64,000 bases of DNA. Origin: a virus. Below, piece by piece: positions 20,481 through 29,673 of the stretch. Each line of letters starts with the position of its first letter. Positions within the stretch are counted from its first letter, which is position 1. Below the pieces are notes generated by a model. It was not told where the DNA came from, did no database searches, and was given only the letters and a program-made list of their open reading frames with translations. Location of the stretch: positions 1 to 64,000 of IMG/VR virus record IMGVR_UViG_3300022745_000029, one strand, 5' to 3'. The position numbers were made by a program, and so were the translations under genes.

Positions 20481-22150
20481 CCCAGCACCTGGGGCGTCTG
20501 CGTACGACCCTGCTGAACCGCACGACCCGCGCGGACCTGCTTGAGTTCGTCTGCAAGAACACCTACCTGAACGGCAAGCCGTTCAGCACCAAGGGGCACG
20601 AGTACCAAGAGCGGATTTTATCCGACGTATCACAAGAAATTGTCATTGTCAAGCCCAGCCAAATTGGACTGAGTGAGCTGAGCCTGAGGATAGCCCTGGG
20701 ACTTGTGAACATGATCCCCAACTTCAGTCTCATTTACACGCTGCCCACTGCAACGATGGCCAGCCTGTACACAAAGACGCGGCTGGATCCGATCATCAAT
20801 GGGTCCCCGGTGCTGCGGGAAGCGGTGAGGGGCGAGCTCGACAGCTCTGAGGCCAAGCAGCTTGGCCCAAACAACTTCCTCTACGTGCGCGGCGCGGCCG
20901 TGGGCAACAGCGCCATTGGCTACCCGGCGGACTGCGTCATCAACGACGAAGTGGATTTCTCAGACCCCAACATCCTTGAAATGCTGGGGTCGCGGATGAC
21001 TCACAGCCCGTACAGGTGGGGCATCAAGTTGTCGACCCCTACGACGGAAGGGGGGCCGATCGATGCGGCGTTTCAGGAGTCCCGGCAGCACTACAACATG
21101 GTGCGTTGCGAGCACTGCAACCACGTGTTCTTCCCGAACTACTGGGACCACGTGAAGATCCCTGGGTACACCGGGGAATTGCGGGACATCACGAAGGAGA
21201 CCCTCACGCGTATCCGCTACCAGGAGGCGGCGCTGCGTTGCCCGCACTGCGACAAGGTGCCAAGCCTGCTGCCCGCGCACCGGGAGTGGGTCATCAGCAA
21301 CCCCAACAAGGCGTACATTGCAGCGGGCTACAAACTTACGCCGTTTGATGCGCCTACCTTCATTTCGACGCCCAGCCTGGTTGCGGTGTCTACGAAGTAT
21401 CAGCGCCTTTCGCAGTTCAAGAACTTCCACTTGGGTGAGACCGCGTCGGACGCGGAAAGCGGTGTGCAACCAGAGGACATAGACCGGGCTGCCCTGACAC
21501 TGGAAAAGTCCCCGTTCACGTCTCACGTCATCGGCATCGACTTGGGCCTCACCTGCCACTTCATCGTGGCCGGCATGACGCCCACGGGCGGCATGGTGGT
21601 GGTGCATATGGAGCGGGTGCCGCTGGCCAGGTTCCGGGAGCGCTACGCCCAGCTCGCGCAGGAGTACCGGGCGTCCATCAAGGTGTCGGACCTGCAGCCC
21701 TACACGGACCTGATCCTGTCCATGTCGGACGTGGACGCCAACCTGTACGGGGCCACCTACGTCACGCGCCAGGGCATGGACGTGTACACCGTGCACCAGC
21801 GCGACGCGGATGTGAACAACGCGCTGGCCGGCGTGCGCCAGGTGAGCATTGCCCGCAACCAGCTGTTCGACCGCCTGCTCGCAGACCTGCGCGGGGGCAG
21901 CCTGCAGCTCCGCAAGACGGCCGACTGGGACATCCTCAAGGCGCACGCCTGCGACATGAAGCGCGCGAGCGCAACGCTCCGCAACGGCGAGTTCACCTCC
22001 ATGTGGCAGAAGTCGGCCAAGGGCCATGACCACTATTGGCACGCTGTGGCGTACGCCTGGGTGGCCAACCAGATGCGGGGTCTCACGGTAGGCGCCTTCA
22101 TGGTCGGCCTGCCTGCCATCAGCAAGTTCACGGTCAGGCACCGGGGTTGA
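20465..22150 (+). CDS. Terminase large subunit
   Basis: The motor and nuclease that packages phage DNA into proheads. The GTG at 20465 is chosen because GGGAGG lies six bases upstream and the earlier open frame overlaps other sequence. The ATPase domain (first ~250 residues) has KPSQIGLSELSLRIA as a variant Walker A region and CVINDEVDFSD as Walker B with catalytic Asp-Glu. A zinc-ribbon-like pair CEHC...CPHC lies in the middle, as in lambda GpA-type terminases. The nuclease domain begins VIGIDLGLTCHFIV, with acidic residues that bind metal. Length is 561 residues, normal for the family. Confidence 0.85.
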   Translation: MDNALTQHLGRLRTTLLNRTTRADLLEFVCKNTYLNGKPFSTKGHEYQERILSDVSQEIVIVKPSQIGLSELSLRIALGLVNMIPNFSLIYTLPTATMASLYTKTRLDPIINGSPVLREAVRGELDSSEAKQLGPNNFLYVRGAAVGNSAIGYPADCVINDEVDFSDPNILEMLGSRMTHSPYRWGIKLSTPTTEGGPIDAAFQESRQHYNMVRCEHCNHVFFPNYWDHVKIPGYTGELRDITKETLTRIRYQEAALRCPHCDKVPSLLPAHREWVISNPNKAYIAAGYKLTPFDAPTFISTPSLVAVSTKYQRLSQFKNFHLGETASDAESGVQPEDIDRAALTLEKSPFTSHVIGIDLGLTCHFIVAGMTPTGGMVVVHMERVPLARFRERYAQLAQEYRASIKVSDLQPYTDLILSMSDVDANLYGATYVTRQGMDVYTVHQRDADVNNALAGVRQVSIARNQLFDRLLADLRGGSLQLRKTADWDILKAHACDMKRASATLRNGEFTSMWQKSAKGHDHYWHAVAYAWVANQMRGLTVGAFMVGLPAISKFTVRHRG

Positions 22151-22176
22151 CTTTTCTCCAGCCACGACCCGAGTCT
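22147..22176 (+). promoter_or_regulatory. Late-type promoter C
   Basis: CCGGGG-TTGACT (22147-22152), 18 bases, GAGTCT (22171-22176), six bases before the portal ATG. It overlaps the terminase stop codon. Confidence 0.6.
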
Positions 22177-22182
22177 GGCCGG

Positions 22183-23709
22183 ATGAAGAACCCTTTCAAG
22201 GCCCTGCTGAGCATGTTTTCTGGCTCGCCCGAGAAATCGGCGGGCAGCGCCCTTGCACCCATTGTGGACCCGAAGGTCAAGGGCGGGATGCAGACGCAGC
22301 CGTCGTACAGCAAGCGCACGGCCACCACCACGGGAGACCAGCGCCTGGCGGCGACCGACCGGCGTACGGCCAACCTGGACATCACCACGCTGCGCAACGG
22401 GATCTCGACCAAGTCGACGATTCACGACCTCGCGGCCGTCAGCCCCGACCTGAGCGCGTCCGTCTGGGCGTATGTGCGCCTGGTGGTCACGCGCAACTTC
22501 ACCGCAGTGGCGCGCAACCAGGATGGCACGGCCAACCCGGAGGCGACAGCGGCGCTGCAGCAGCTGATCGCGCGGTTCAACCGCATGACGGATTACACCG
22601 ACGGCTTCAGTGGAATGAGCTCACTGCACTCGGCGGCGGAAGTTTTGGTCAAAGAGCTTCGCCTGTACGGTGCGTGCGCCATGGAGCTTGTGCTTGACAA
22701 GGCGCGCATGCCCAACCGGTTTGCGCCCATCTCGACCACGCAGATTTTCTATTTCGACGACGGCACCGGCTACACGTACCCAGTGCAGCGGATCAACGGG
22801 CAAGACATCAACCTGGACATTCCCACGTTCTTCGTGGAGGTGCTCGACCAGGACCTGCTGACGGCCTACTCAGACTCCCCCATGGAGGCGGCCCTGCAGG
22901 CGGTCATCTCGGACGCGGAGTTCACCAACGACGTACGGCGCGTCATCAAGCGTGCGCTGCACCCGCGCCTTGACGTCAAGATCGACTACGAGAAGTACCG
23001 TGCGACCGTGCCCATGGAGGTACAGGTTGACCAGGACGCGGCTCGCGCTCATTACGAGACGTTCGTGGCAGGTATCCAGGACACGGTCAACAACCTCGAG
23101 CCAAGTGACGCGCTTGTGCATATCTCAGCCATTGAGGTGGACTACCTCAATAACGGCAATGTCACCCTCAATAAGGAATACGACACCCTTCAGAGCTTCA
23201 TCAACGCCAAGGTGGCCACGGGCACCAAGGCGCCCCCGGCGGTGCTTGGCCACGGGGCCGGCAGCCAGAACATCGCGTCCACCGAGACCATGCTGTTCCT
23301 GCGCTACTGCGAGGGCGTGCAGAACAAGATCAACTCGATGTTCTCGCGCGCCTTCACCTTGGGCGTGCGCCTCATGGGCTACGACGTCTACGTCGACTTC
23401 GAGTTCGACCGCATCGACTTGCGGCCGGACGCCGAACTCGAGGCTTTCCGCTCGATGAAGCAGTCACGCATCCTGGAGCAGCTGTCCTACGGCTTCATCA
23501 GCGACGAGGAAGCGTCCATCCAGATGACAGGGCGCTTGCCCCCGGCGGGCGCGCCGAAGCTGAGCGGAACCATGTTCCTGCTGAACAAGCCCGCGGCGCC
23601 CAACGCCCAGCCCTACAGCAATACCTCGCAGGGCAACGGCGGCCCGCAGGACCAGAAGACCAACACACCAGAGCAGCCCAAGGGCGCTCCCATCCAGAGG
23701 GTCAAATGA
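22183..23709 (+). CDS. Portal protein
   Basis: The dodecameric ring through which DNA enters the capsid. The assignment rests on position between terminase and protease, a length of 508 residues, and the character of the sequence: a long helical DLLEAFRSM-type C-terminus (AELEAFRSMKQSRILEQLSY), beta-rich wing with YFDDGTGYTYPVQRINGQ, and a Pro/Gln-rich tail. The ATG at 22183 has no Shine-Dalgarno and lies 6 bases past the -10 box, implying a leaderless transcript or additional readthrough from upstream. The stop overlaps the protease start by four bases. Confidence 0.82.
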   Translation: MKNPFKALLSMFSGSPEKSAGSALAPIVDPKVKGGMQTQPSYSKRTATTTGDQRLAATDRRTANLDITTLRNGISTKSTIHDLAAVSPDLSASVWAYVRLVVTRNFTAVARNQDGTANPEATAALQQLIARFNRMTDYTDGFSGMSSLHSAAEVLVKELRLYGACAMELVLDKARMPNRFAPISTTQIFYFDDGTGYTYPVQRINGQDINLDIPTFFVEVLDQDLLTAYSDSPMEAALQAVISDAEFTNDVRRVIKRALHPRLDVKIDYEKYRATVPMEVQVDQDAARAHYETFVAGIQDTVNNLEPSDALVHISAIEVDYLNNGNVTLNKEYDTLQSFINAKVATGTKAPPAVLGHGAGSQNIASTETMLFLRYCEGVQNKINSMFSRAFTLGVRLMGYDVYVDFEFDRIDLRPDAELEAFRSMKQSRILEQLSYGFISDEEASIQMTGRLPPAGAPKLSGTMFLLNKPAAPNAQPYSNTSQGNGGPQDQKTNTPEQPKGAPIQRVK

Positions 23710-25157
23710 ACTTCGCAGAATTTCTCGACATTCGCTACTGGGCGGGGACGGAAGAGTCCCTGGCCAGCTACCTGATTTCGGTCAAGGAGCTGATCAAGAC
23801 GGGTGGCGGCATCGTCACCGGCGGGCAGGGCGCAGCCTCCGTCCCCGGTGAAGAGGACGTGCCGCGCCTGTTCAGCCAGGTGGGCAACGTCGGAGTCATC
23901 CGCATCGCCGGCAGCCTGACCAACTCCGACAGCCCGTACCTCAAGTACTACGGGATGAGTGGGTACCAAGAGATCCGCGCAGCGCTGGTGTATGCCGCAA
24001 ACAACGCGGACATCGGCGCGATCGTGCTCGACATCAACTCGGGTGGCGGTGCAGTGGCCGGTGTGTCGGACACGGCGGACTTGATTTCGGCCATCGACAG
24101 CAAGGTCAAACCCATCCACGCATTCTCTGACGGCGGGATGATGTCCGCGGCCTACTGGCTTGGCGTCAGCGCGCGCGACGTCACGCTCGGGCGCGTGGCA
24201 GAGGCGGGCTCCATCGGTGTGCTCACCGTGCACATGGAGCAGTCCAAGATGCTGCAGGACCTGGGAGTCACGCCCACGGTCATTCGCTCGGGCAAGTACA
24301 AGGCGCTGGGCAATCCGTACGAGCCCTTGAGCGCCACGGCCACTGCGGAAATTCAGAACCAGGTTGACACGCTTGCCGGCATGTTCACGCAGCACGTGGC
24401 GGATTCATTGGGCCAAACCTACCAGGCGGTGGACACCAAGATGGGCCAGGGCCGTGTGTTCATCGGCCAGGCGGCAGTCGACATCGGCCTTGCCCAGAAG
24501 GTCTCCTCCTTCGACACGCTCATCAGCAAAGTACAGGGTGGGATTGACAAGCAGAAAGAGCCACCCAAGTATGGTGCCAACCTTACAAAAGGACAACCTG
24601 TGAAGACCGCACTCACCGAACAACAGATCGCTGCACTGGCCCTCGCCGGCACTGCAGGAACGGTCGCTGAAGGCGCCGCACCTGGCGCTACTGCTGAAGG
24701 CGCGCCTGCTGGCGAACCCGCAGCTGCAACGCCCGCACCTGTCGCCGAAGACAAGCCCGCAGCTGCAGCACCCGCTGCCCCGGCCGCCAACGAGCTGGTC
24801 ACCTACCTGCAGGGCCAACTGGCCGCTGAGCAGGCCAAGGGCGTCCAGGCCAGCATCGAGATCCGCGACCTGAAGGCTGCGTCGGAGTTGATGACTGCCT
24901 CCCACACCAGCATGCGCGAGATCGTGGAAGGCTCGGTAGCCAGCCTACGCGTGGCCCTCGGCCAGAGCGCATCCAGCTTTGCCGGCGTGCCCGACATGAC
25001 CCTGCTTGCCGAGCACGGCCGCTTGATGGCTGACTTCAAGGCCAAATTCAAGGCCGGCGGCGTGGCATCCACGGCTGCCGCCGATACCGAGGACAAGAAG
25101 ACCCCGGTGCAAGAAGACCCCAACCGTGCGCGCCGCCTGGCTGCCACGAGCGCGTAA
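23706..25157 (+). CDS. S49-type head maturation protease with C-terminal scaffold domain
   Basis: The N-terminal ~290 residues are a ClpP/SppA-like serine protease: IVLDINSGGGAVAGV oxyanion region, catalytic serine in GGMMSAAYWLG, and the lysine in RSGKYKALGNPYEP that completes the Ser-Lys dyad of SppA-type enzymes. An Ala/Pro-rich linker leads to a C-terminal helical domain (ANELVTYLQGQLAAEQ, ...MLAEHGRLMADFKAKF-like) typical of phage scaffolds. It resembles the lambda gpC/Nu3 layout. It cleaves scaffold and capsid precursors in the prohead. Length 483. Confidence 0.85.
   Translation: MNFAEFLDIRYWAGTEESLASYLISVKELIKTGGGIVTGGQGAASVPGEEDVPRLFSQVGNVGVIRIAGSLTNSDSPYLKYYGMSGYQEIRAALVYAANNADIGAIVLDINSGGGAVAGVSDTADLISAIDSKVKPIHAFSDGGMMSAAYWLGVSARDVTLGRVAEAGSIGVLTVHMEQSKMLQDLGVTPTVIRSGKYKALGNPYEPLSATATAEIQNQVDTLAGMFTQHVADSLGQTYQAVDTKMGQGRVFIGQAAVDIGLAQKVSSFDTLISKVQGGIDKQKEPPKYGANLTKGQPVKTALTEQQIAALALAGTAGTVAEGAAPGATAEGAPAGEPAAATPAPVAEDKPAAAAPAAPAANELVTYLQGQLAAEQAKGVQASIEIRDLKAASELMTASHTSMREIVEGSVASLRVALGQSASSFAGVPDMTLLAEHGRLMADFKAKFKAGGVASTAAADTEDKKTPVQEDPNRARRLAATSA
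24600..25157 (+). CDS. Nested scaffold protein from an internal GTG
   Basis: An in-frame GTG at 24600, seven bases after AAAGGA, would start a 185-residue product VKTALTEQQIAALALAG made of the linker and scaffold domain only. This is the arrangement of lambda Nu3 inside C. The strong ribosome-binding site exactly at the domain boundary is the evidence; expression is inferred. Confidence 0.55.
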   Translation: MKTALTEQQIAALALAGTAGTVAEGAAPGATAEGAPAGEPAAATPAPVAEDKPAAAAPAAPAANELVTYLQGQLAAEQAKGVQASIEIRDLKAASELMTASHTSMREIVEGSVASLRVALGQSASSFAGVPDMTLLAEHGRLMADFKAKFKAGGVASTAAADTEDKKTPVQEDPNRARRLAATSA

Positions 25158-25179
25158 CCAAAACAAGGAGTAGTCAGTC

Positions 25180-25746
25180 ATGGCCAAATTTCAGATGGGG
25201 ATCTCCCTCAACACCGACGAGAACATCACCGCCCGCCTTGCGGACGGCACCGGCTCGGCCAATCAGTTCGACAAGACCGAGAACAACAAGCTCGTCAAGA
25301 TGGTGGGCGACAGCCGCTACGGCCTGTGCGCCGCCGGCGACCCCATCGAAGGCCAGGTCTACGTGGCCAACGACATCGCTCCCGCCGACGGTTTCAACCT
25401 CGGCTCTGTGATGCCCCACGACGACGGCGCCCGCATCGCTGTCACCCTTGATGGCCTGCAGGCCACGCCCGGCGTCGGCACCGTCGCTGTCGGCGACTAC
25501 GTGGTGTGCGGCACGGTGGTGGCGCGCGGCACGTCGCTCAGCGGTGCCAACCCCAAGGTGTGCAAGGCCACCAACCAGCCCGGCGCTGCGGTGACCGCCG
25601 CCGACAACCTGGTGGCCACGGTCAACGCCGCGATCGCCAAGATGATCGACCAGGCCAAGGTTGCCCAGTTCGGCTGGCGCGTCGTGTCCATCCTGAACGG
25701 CGGCACCGGCGCACCTGGCGACACCGCAGTCATCGAGGCCGTGTAA
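25180..25746 (+). CDS. Putative head decoration protein (188 aa)
   Basis: It lies between scaffold and major capsid genes, the usual place of decoration or stabilisation proteins such as lambda gpD. The sequence is Gly/Ala/Val-rich and beta-structured: ARLADGTGSANQFDKTENNK, GNVAVGDYVVCGTVVARGTS-type strands, and a C-terminal WRVVSILNGGTGAPGDTAVI. AAGGAG lies upstream of the ATG. It may belong to the DUF2190-like group, but I am not sure. Confidence 0.6.
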   Translation: MAKFQMGISLNTDENITARLADGTGSANQFDKTENNKLVKMVGDSRYGLCAAGDPIEGQVYVANDIAPADGFNLGSVMPHDDGARIAVTLDGLQATPGVGTVAVGDYVVCGTVVARGTSLSGANPKVCKATNQPGAAVTAADNLVATVNAAIAKMIDQAKVAQFGWRVVSILNGGTGAPGDTAVIEAV

Positions 25747-25786
25747 GCACGGGCTCCCAGAACAACAAGAACAAAAGGAGCTTTCC

Positions 25787-26983
25787 GTGACCAAACCTCT
25801 CGTTTATATCGACGCTCAGGGCAACCCGCAGGCTGCTGACCTGACGATCGAAATGTACCGTGACGCCTCAGCTTCCGGTGTCAGCCTGCGCCAGCATCTG
25901 GCCACGGTGTACCCCACCAACGACACCAAGTACGGCAGCGCTTACGCCCAGTTTCTGGAGCAGTGCGGCATCTTCGTGAAGGCCGACAAGGACCTGGGCC
26001 TGCGCCCCTCGTCCATGGACACCGTCCTGAACCCGAGCAAGGACGCCGCGTCTGCCATCACCAAGGACGGCATCCCCGCCTCCCGTATCCTGTTCCCGGC
26101 CGTCTTCCTGGAAGTGATCGAGAGCAAGCTGCAGGTGGACTACGCCACCAACCCCAACGCGCTGAACTCCATGATCGCTGTCACCGACAGCATCCAGGGT
26201 GACCGCTGGGAGCGCCCGGTGATCGACTACACCTTGGTAGAAGGTGCCCGCGCCAAGCCCGTGAGCCAGCTGGCCGTGCCCGACGTGATGATGACCATCA
26301 CCGCGTCCGACAAGGGCATGCGCATCCCGAGCTGGGCGATCGGCATGGAGATTTCCGAGCAGGCCCTGCGCTCCACGACCATCGACCTGGTGGGTCTGGC
26401 TGTGGCTCGCCAAGCGGCTGTGGAAGGCAACGAGCGCGCCAACAACTACATCCTGTCGCTGCTCAATGGTGACGCGGACCTTGGCATGGTGGCCCTGAGC
26501 ACCCTGTCGGGCAAGGTGACCAAGGCTTCGTCCTACGACAGCACGATCGTTGCTGCCGGCGCGCTGACCCAGAAGGCCTGGATGAGCTGGATCGGCAACC
26601 CCCAGCGTGCCAACAAGCGCGTGATCACCCATATCGTGACCGACTTGGCCACGGCGCTGGCGATCGAGAACCGCTCCGGCAAGCCTGTGGTGACCACGGA
26701 CAACCCGACCAGCTCGCGCATCGATACCCTGATGCAGATCATCAACCCGACCTGGACCGAGAACGTCAAGATCTTCTTGTCGAACGACCCCAACTGGCCG
26801 GCCAACACGATCATGGGCCTGGATTCGCGTTACGCCATCCACCGCGTCAACTCACTGACCGCCCAGTACAGCGCCGTCGAGCAGTTTGTGCTCAAGCGCT
26901 CCACCGCCATGCGCTTCGACCGCGGTGAGCTGCTGTACCGCCTGTTCGACGACGCGTTCGACGTGCTGACGCTGATCCCGTAA
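25787..26983 (+). CDS. Major capsid protein
   Basis: The shell-forming protein, expected in hundreds of copies per head. The call uses position after scaffold and decoration genes, size (398 residues), excellent codon bias, and an HK97-like distribution of features: an N-terminal helical arm, IPASRILFPAVFLEVIESKL, a spine-helix region ISEQALRSTTIDLVGLAVAR with VEGNERANNYILSLLNGD, and the C-terminal P-domain strands. The start follows AAAAGGAGC. No cleavage site can be named. Confidence 0.8.
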   Translation: MTKPLVYIDAQGNPQAADLTIEMYRDASASGVSLRQHLATVYPTNDTKYGSAYAQFLEQCGIFVKADKDLGLRPSSMDTVLNPSKDAASAITKDGIPASRILFPAVFLEVIESKLQVDYATNPNALNSMIAVTDSIQGDRWERPVIDYTLVEGARAKPVSQLAVPDVMMTITASDKGMRIPSWAIGMEISEQALRSTTIDLVGLAVARQAAVEGNERANNYILSLLNGDADLGMVALSTLSGKVTKASSYDSTIVAAGALTQKAWMSWIGNPQRANKRVITHIVTDLATALAIENRSGKPVVTTDNPTSSRIDTLMQIINPTWTENVKIFLSNDPNWPANTIMGLDSRYAIHRVNSLTAQYSAVEQFVLKRSTAMRFDRGELLYRLFDDAFDVLTLIP

Positions 26984-27053
26984 TCAACGCCGGCACCTGC
27001 CAGGGGCGAGTCTGCAGAACTGCGGGCCGCCCCATTTTTCTAGGGCCCCCACC

Positions 27054-27275
27054 ATGAGCAACAAACCCACCCTGACCCTCAACCCACCGGCGCCACCCGC
27101 GTCAACGCCTCTCGCGCCGGCCGCCCCCAAAAAGGGCCTGGTGAGCACGAAGACCGGCCGGCTTGTCCACCTCTTCACCAACGTGCACTTCACGACCGAG
27201 CAGAAACTTCACGAAATCGACGCGTTCGTGCAGGCACAAGTGGACGCGGGCAAGCTCGTCGTTCAAGACCTCTGA
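27054..27275 (+). CDS. Small head-block protein (73 aa)
   Basis: An N-terminal Pro/Ala-rich stretch (LNPPAPPASTPLAPAAPKK) is followed by a folded part ending KLHEIDAFVQAQVDAGKLVV. It sits between capsid and connector genes. Function is unknown; a minor head protein is likely. Confidence 0.6.
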   Translation: MSNKPTLTLNPPAPPASTPLAPAAPKKGLVSTKTGRLVHLFTNVHFTTEQKLHEIDAFVQAQVDAGKLVVQDL

Positions 27276-27296
27276 TCCTAGTGGGGGACCTTCCGC

Positions 27297-27800
27297 ATGG
27301 CACTGACGAATTACTGCGAGTTTGACGAGGTTCGGGCCGCCCTGGGCGTGAACGACCTTGAGCTGAGCGACGCAGTCCTGAGCCTGCCGGTCTACGAGAT
27401 CGGACTGATCCGGGAGCTGACGAAGATCTCGTCGTCCTTGCCTGCGGCTTTTTCCTCCATCAACGACAAGGACGAGGCATCGCGTACGTCGGCAGAAGAA
27501 GACCTTCTGTCGGCGACGCACCTGTTCTGCGTGTACGCCGTAGCCCGCCAGGCGGGCGTGCCGCTGCCCATGATGGCGCCCAAGGACATCGGGGACGGCA
27601 AGGCCACCCTGTCCCGCTTCTCGGGTGAGCCATTCACCGCAGTGCTGTCGGGCATCGACGCCGCGTACAACGCCGCCAAGACCGACCTGCGGGCGTCCCT
27701 GGACGCCTACGGCACCACCATCACCGCCACCAAGGCTACGGTGCCGATCACCGGGTTCGCCCGCGCGCAGCGCGTCACTGACCCTGTCACGGGGGCCTGA
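27297..27800 (+). CDS. Probable head-tail connector (167 aa)
   Basis: Helical protein with the pattern typical of HK97 gp6-like adaptors: FDEVRAALGVNDLELSDAVL, ATHLFCVYAVARQAGVPLPM, and GKATLSRFSGEPFTAVLSGI. Adaptors form the ring under the portal. It is assigned from composition and position. Its stop overlaps the next start (TGATG). Confidence 0.6.
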   Translation: MALTNYCEFDEVRAALGVNDLELSDAVLSLPVYEIGLIRELTKISSSLPAAFSSINDKDEASRTSAEEDLLSATHLFCVYAVARQAGVPLPMMAPKDIGDGKATLSRFSGEPFTAVLSGIDAAYNAAKTDLRASLDAYGTTITATKATVPITGFARAQRVTDPVTGA

Positions 27801-28630
27801 TGCGCCTGGTCGACGCCGCCAGCTACTTCGACCGCACGCCAGTGTACGAGGCGGACGGCAGCACGCCCCTGTTCAAGGGGCAGCTGGACGACTACGACGA
27901 CAGCAAACGCGACTCGGGCGCCGCGTACCGCCGCATCCTGTCGGTGCGCCCGGGCACAGCCATGCCGGCCACGCGCGCCGTCCGCATGTTCGACCTCACG
28001 TGGCTGGTCGGCGCCAAAGAGACCGACGGCCTTGACCAGGCCCACCGCGACAAGTACGTGCTGCAGCGCGCCGGCGTCAAGCTGACGGTCAACCGCTTGC
28101 CAGACTTCGTGTCCGGGGCGGTCGGCCAGACCAAGTGGGCGGACCCGGAGTGGCTCAAAGACAGCCACGAACTTGCCACCTCGTCCAAGGTGCCGCAGAT
28201 ATTCAGCGTGTTCCTGCCTCTGGGCACCGACGTGCGCGTGTACGACGTGCTGTGGTACGCCGGCGCCGCGTTCCTCACCATGGCCGTGCGCGACCTGCCG
28301 TCGGGCTTCCGCGCTGCGGAGTGCCTGGAGCTTGACCAGACCGTGCCGGCCATAGCCTCCATCACGCGCCGCACGTACGACCCAGTGGCCGGCAGCTTCA
28401 CCAGCGCCGCCTCGGTGGACACACCTTGCCTGCGCGTGCGCTGGCAGAGCCTGTACCTGTACAGCTCACAGTCTGACACCAAGTACCAGGAAGGCGACAC
28501 CAGCCTCGTGGTCGGCCCGTCGGTGCCTGTCAGCACGGCCGACAACGTCCTGTTTGACGGCGTCACCTGGCAGGTGCTGGACGTCGACTCGCTCGGCGGC
28601 GCCAACGTCATCCACGCGAGGCTGCTGTGA
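27800..28630 (+). CDS. Unknown head-tail junction protein (276 aa)
   Basis: It begins MRLVDAASYFDRTPVYEADG and is beta-rich with many Asp and Tyr residues; ends DVDSLGGANVIHARLL. The protein lies between the connector and the HK97 gp10-like gene, so it is probably a neck or completion protein. I cannot name the family. Confidence 0.55.
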   Translation: MRLVDAASYFDRTPVYEADGSTPLFKGQLDDYDDSKRDSGAAYRRILSVRPGTAMPATRAVRMFDLTWLVGAKETDGLDQAHRDKYVLQRAGVKLTVNRLPDFVSGAVGQTKWADPEWLKDSHELATSSKVPQIFSVFLPLGTDVRVYDVLWYAGAAFLTMAVRDLPSGFRAAECLELDQTVPAIASITRRTYDPVAGSFTSAASVDTPCLRVRWQSLYLYSSQSDTKYQEGDTSLVVGPSVPVSTADNVLFDGVTWQVLDVDSLGGANVIHARLL

Positions 28631-29193
28631 ACGTCTCCAGCGCCGACCTGGGTCGGTTCTTCACGGGATACAACGCCGTGGTGCGCCGCACGAAAGATTG
28701 GGCGCACACCATGCCTGAGTACCGCCAGTTCGTGTGGGGGGTGTTCTGCCGCATCCTCGGAGAAACCCCGCAGTGGAGTGGCAAGGCCGTGGCCAACTGG
28801 AATCTGTCGGTAGGCGGCCCGGACCTCGACTGGGACCCGAACGTGGGCGACAAGGTGGACATCTGGGGCTCGGCCCACCAGCGCGGAGACGCCAAGTGGA
28901 TCGAGTACGCCAAGGCTCGCAACCTGCCGCGCATCCGCGAGATCAACAGCAAGAACCACCGGGTCTGGATCACCAACATGGTCGAAGGTGACGACGACCA
29001 TGGCAAGTCCAGTACCAACTACATACTGAGCCTGCAGTCCGACGACTACTGGGACAAAAAGCTGCGCTGGCAGAACAAGCCGTATGAGACGGCGGACGAG
29101 AGCATCCTGTTCATTCAGGCGCAGCAGTCCGCCAACCCGCGCAACCTGCGCGCCTTCTACAAGAGCTTCGACGCTCTGCTGCCCGGCACATGA
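28627..29193 (+). CDS. Neck/tail-completion protein, HK97 gp10-like (188 aa)
   Basis: A GTG start overlaps the preceding stop. Features are FCRILGETPQWSGKAVANWN and NPRNLRAFYKSFDALLPGT; 'TPxWSGxxxxNW' is a pattern of gp10-like proteins joining tail to connector. It overlaps the next gene by four bases. Confidence 0.65.
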   Translation: MNVSSADLGRFFTGYNAVVRRTKDWAHTMPEYRQFVWGVFCRILGETPQWSGKAVANWNLSVGGPDLDWDPNVGDKVDIWGSAHQRGDAKWIEYAKARNLPRIREINSKNHRVWITNMVEGDDDHGKSSTNYILSLQSDDYWDKKLRWQNKPYETADESILFIQAQQSANPRNLRAFYKSFDALLPGT

Positions 29194-29597
29194 CCCCCAC
29201 CCAATTCCAGGCCGCCATCAACGCCAACCTCGTCGACTGGCAGGCCACCAACTTTCCGGCCCTGCCCGTCGTCTTCGAGGACGGGCCGGCGCCGGCGCAG
29301 GACAGTATTGGCCCCATCTGGCTGGACGCCACGTTCCGCTGGTTCGGGTCCCAGTCCACGTCGGTGGGCATCACGGCCGGCGGGCGCTACACCGGTGCGG
29401 TGAGCCTGATGGTCTATTACCGCCCGGGCGAGGGCACCGCCCAACGCGAAGCCGTGCTTGAGAGCCTGAAGCGTCTGTTCAAGCACCGCCGCATCGGCGG
29501 CGCCACCCTGGGCTTCCCGCAGCGTGCCACGCCGACTGAGGCACTCGGCTGGCGCAAGGCCGGCTTGCTCGTGCCCTTCAACCTAGACGAGGTCTGA
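29190..29597 (+). CDS. Tail terminator-like protein (135 aa)
   Basis: Size, position before the tube protein, and the alternating pattern QAAINANLVDWQATNFPALP, GAVSLMVYYRPGEGTAQREA, AVLESLKRLFKHR fit the gpU/DUF4128 tail terminator fold that caps the tail tube. Confidence 0.65.
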   Translation: MTPTQFQAAINANLVDWQATNFPALPVVFEDGPAPAQDSIGPIWLDATFRWFGSQSTSVGITAGGRYTGAVSLMVYYRPGEGTAQREAVLESLKRLFKHRRIGGATLGFPQRATPTEALGWRKAGLLVPFNLDEV

Positions 29598-29607
29598 CAC
29601 CCCGGGG

Positions 29608-29637
29608 TTGACTTTCTCCGACCCATTTGCTGAGTCT
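29608..29637 (+). promoter_or_regulatory. Late-type promoter D
   Basis: CCGGGG-TTGACT (29608-29613), 18 bases, GAGTCT (29632-29637). A leader of about 30 bases with AACGGAG precedes the tube protein ATG. Confidence 0.62.
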
Positions 29638-29673
29638 GCTCTGAACTCTCGGCAAATCTAACGGAGATTCTCA

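Noticed and set aside
25868-26842. A 324-codon minus-strand frame across the capsid gene
   Set aside because: His/Gly/Arg-rich sequence with no motif, fully antisense to a well-supported gene.
26984-27053. Terminator after the capsid gene
   Set aside because: The GC-rich stretch before TTTTT does not form a clear stem with a usable loop.
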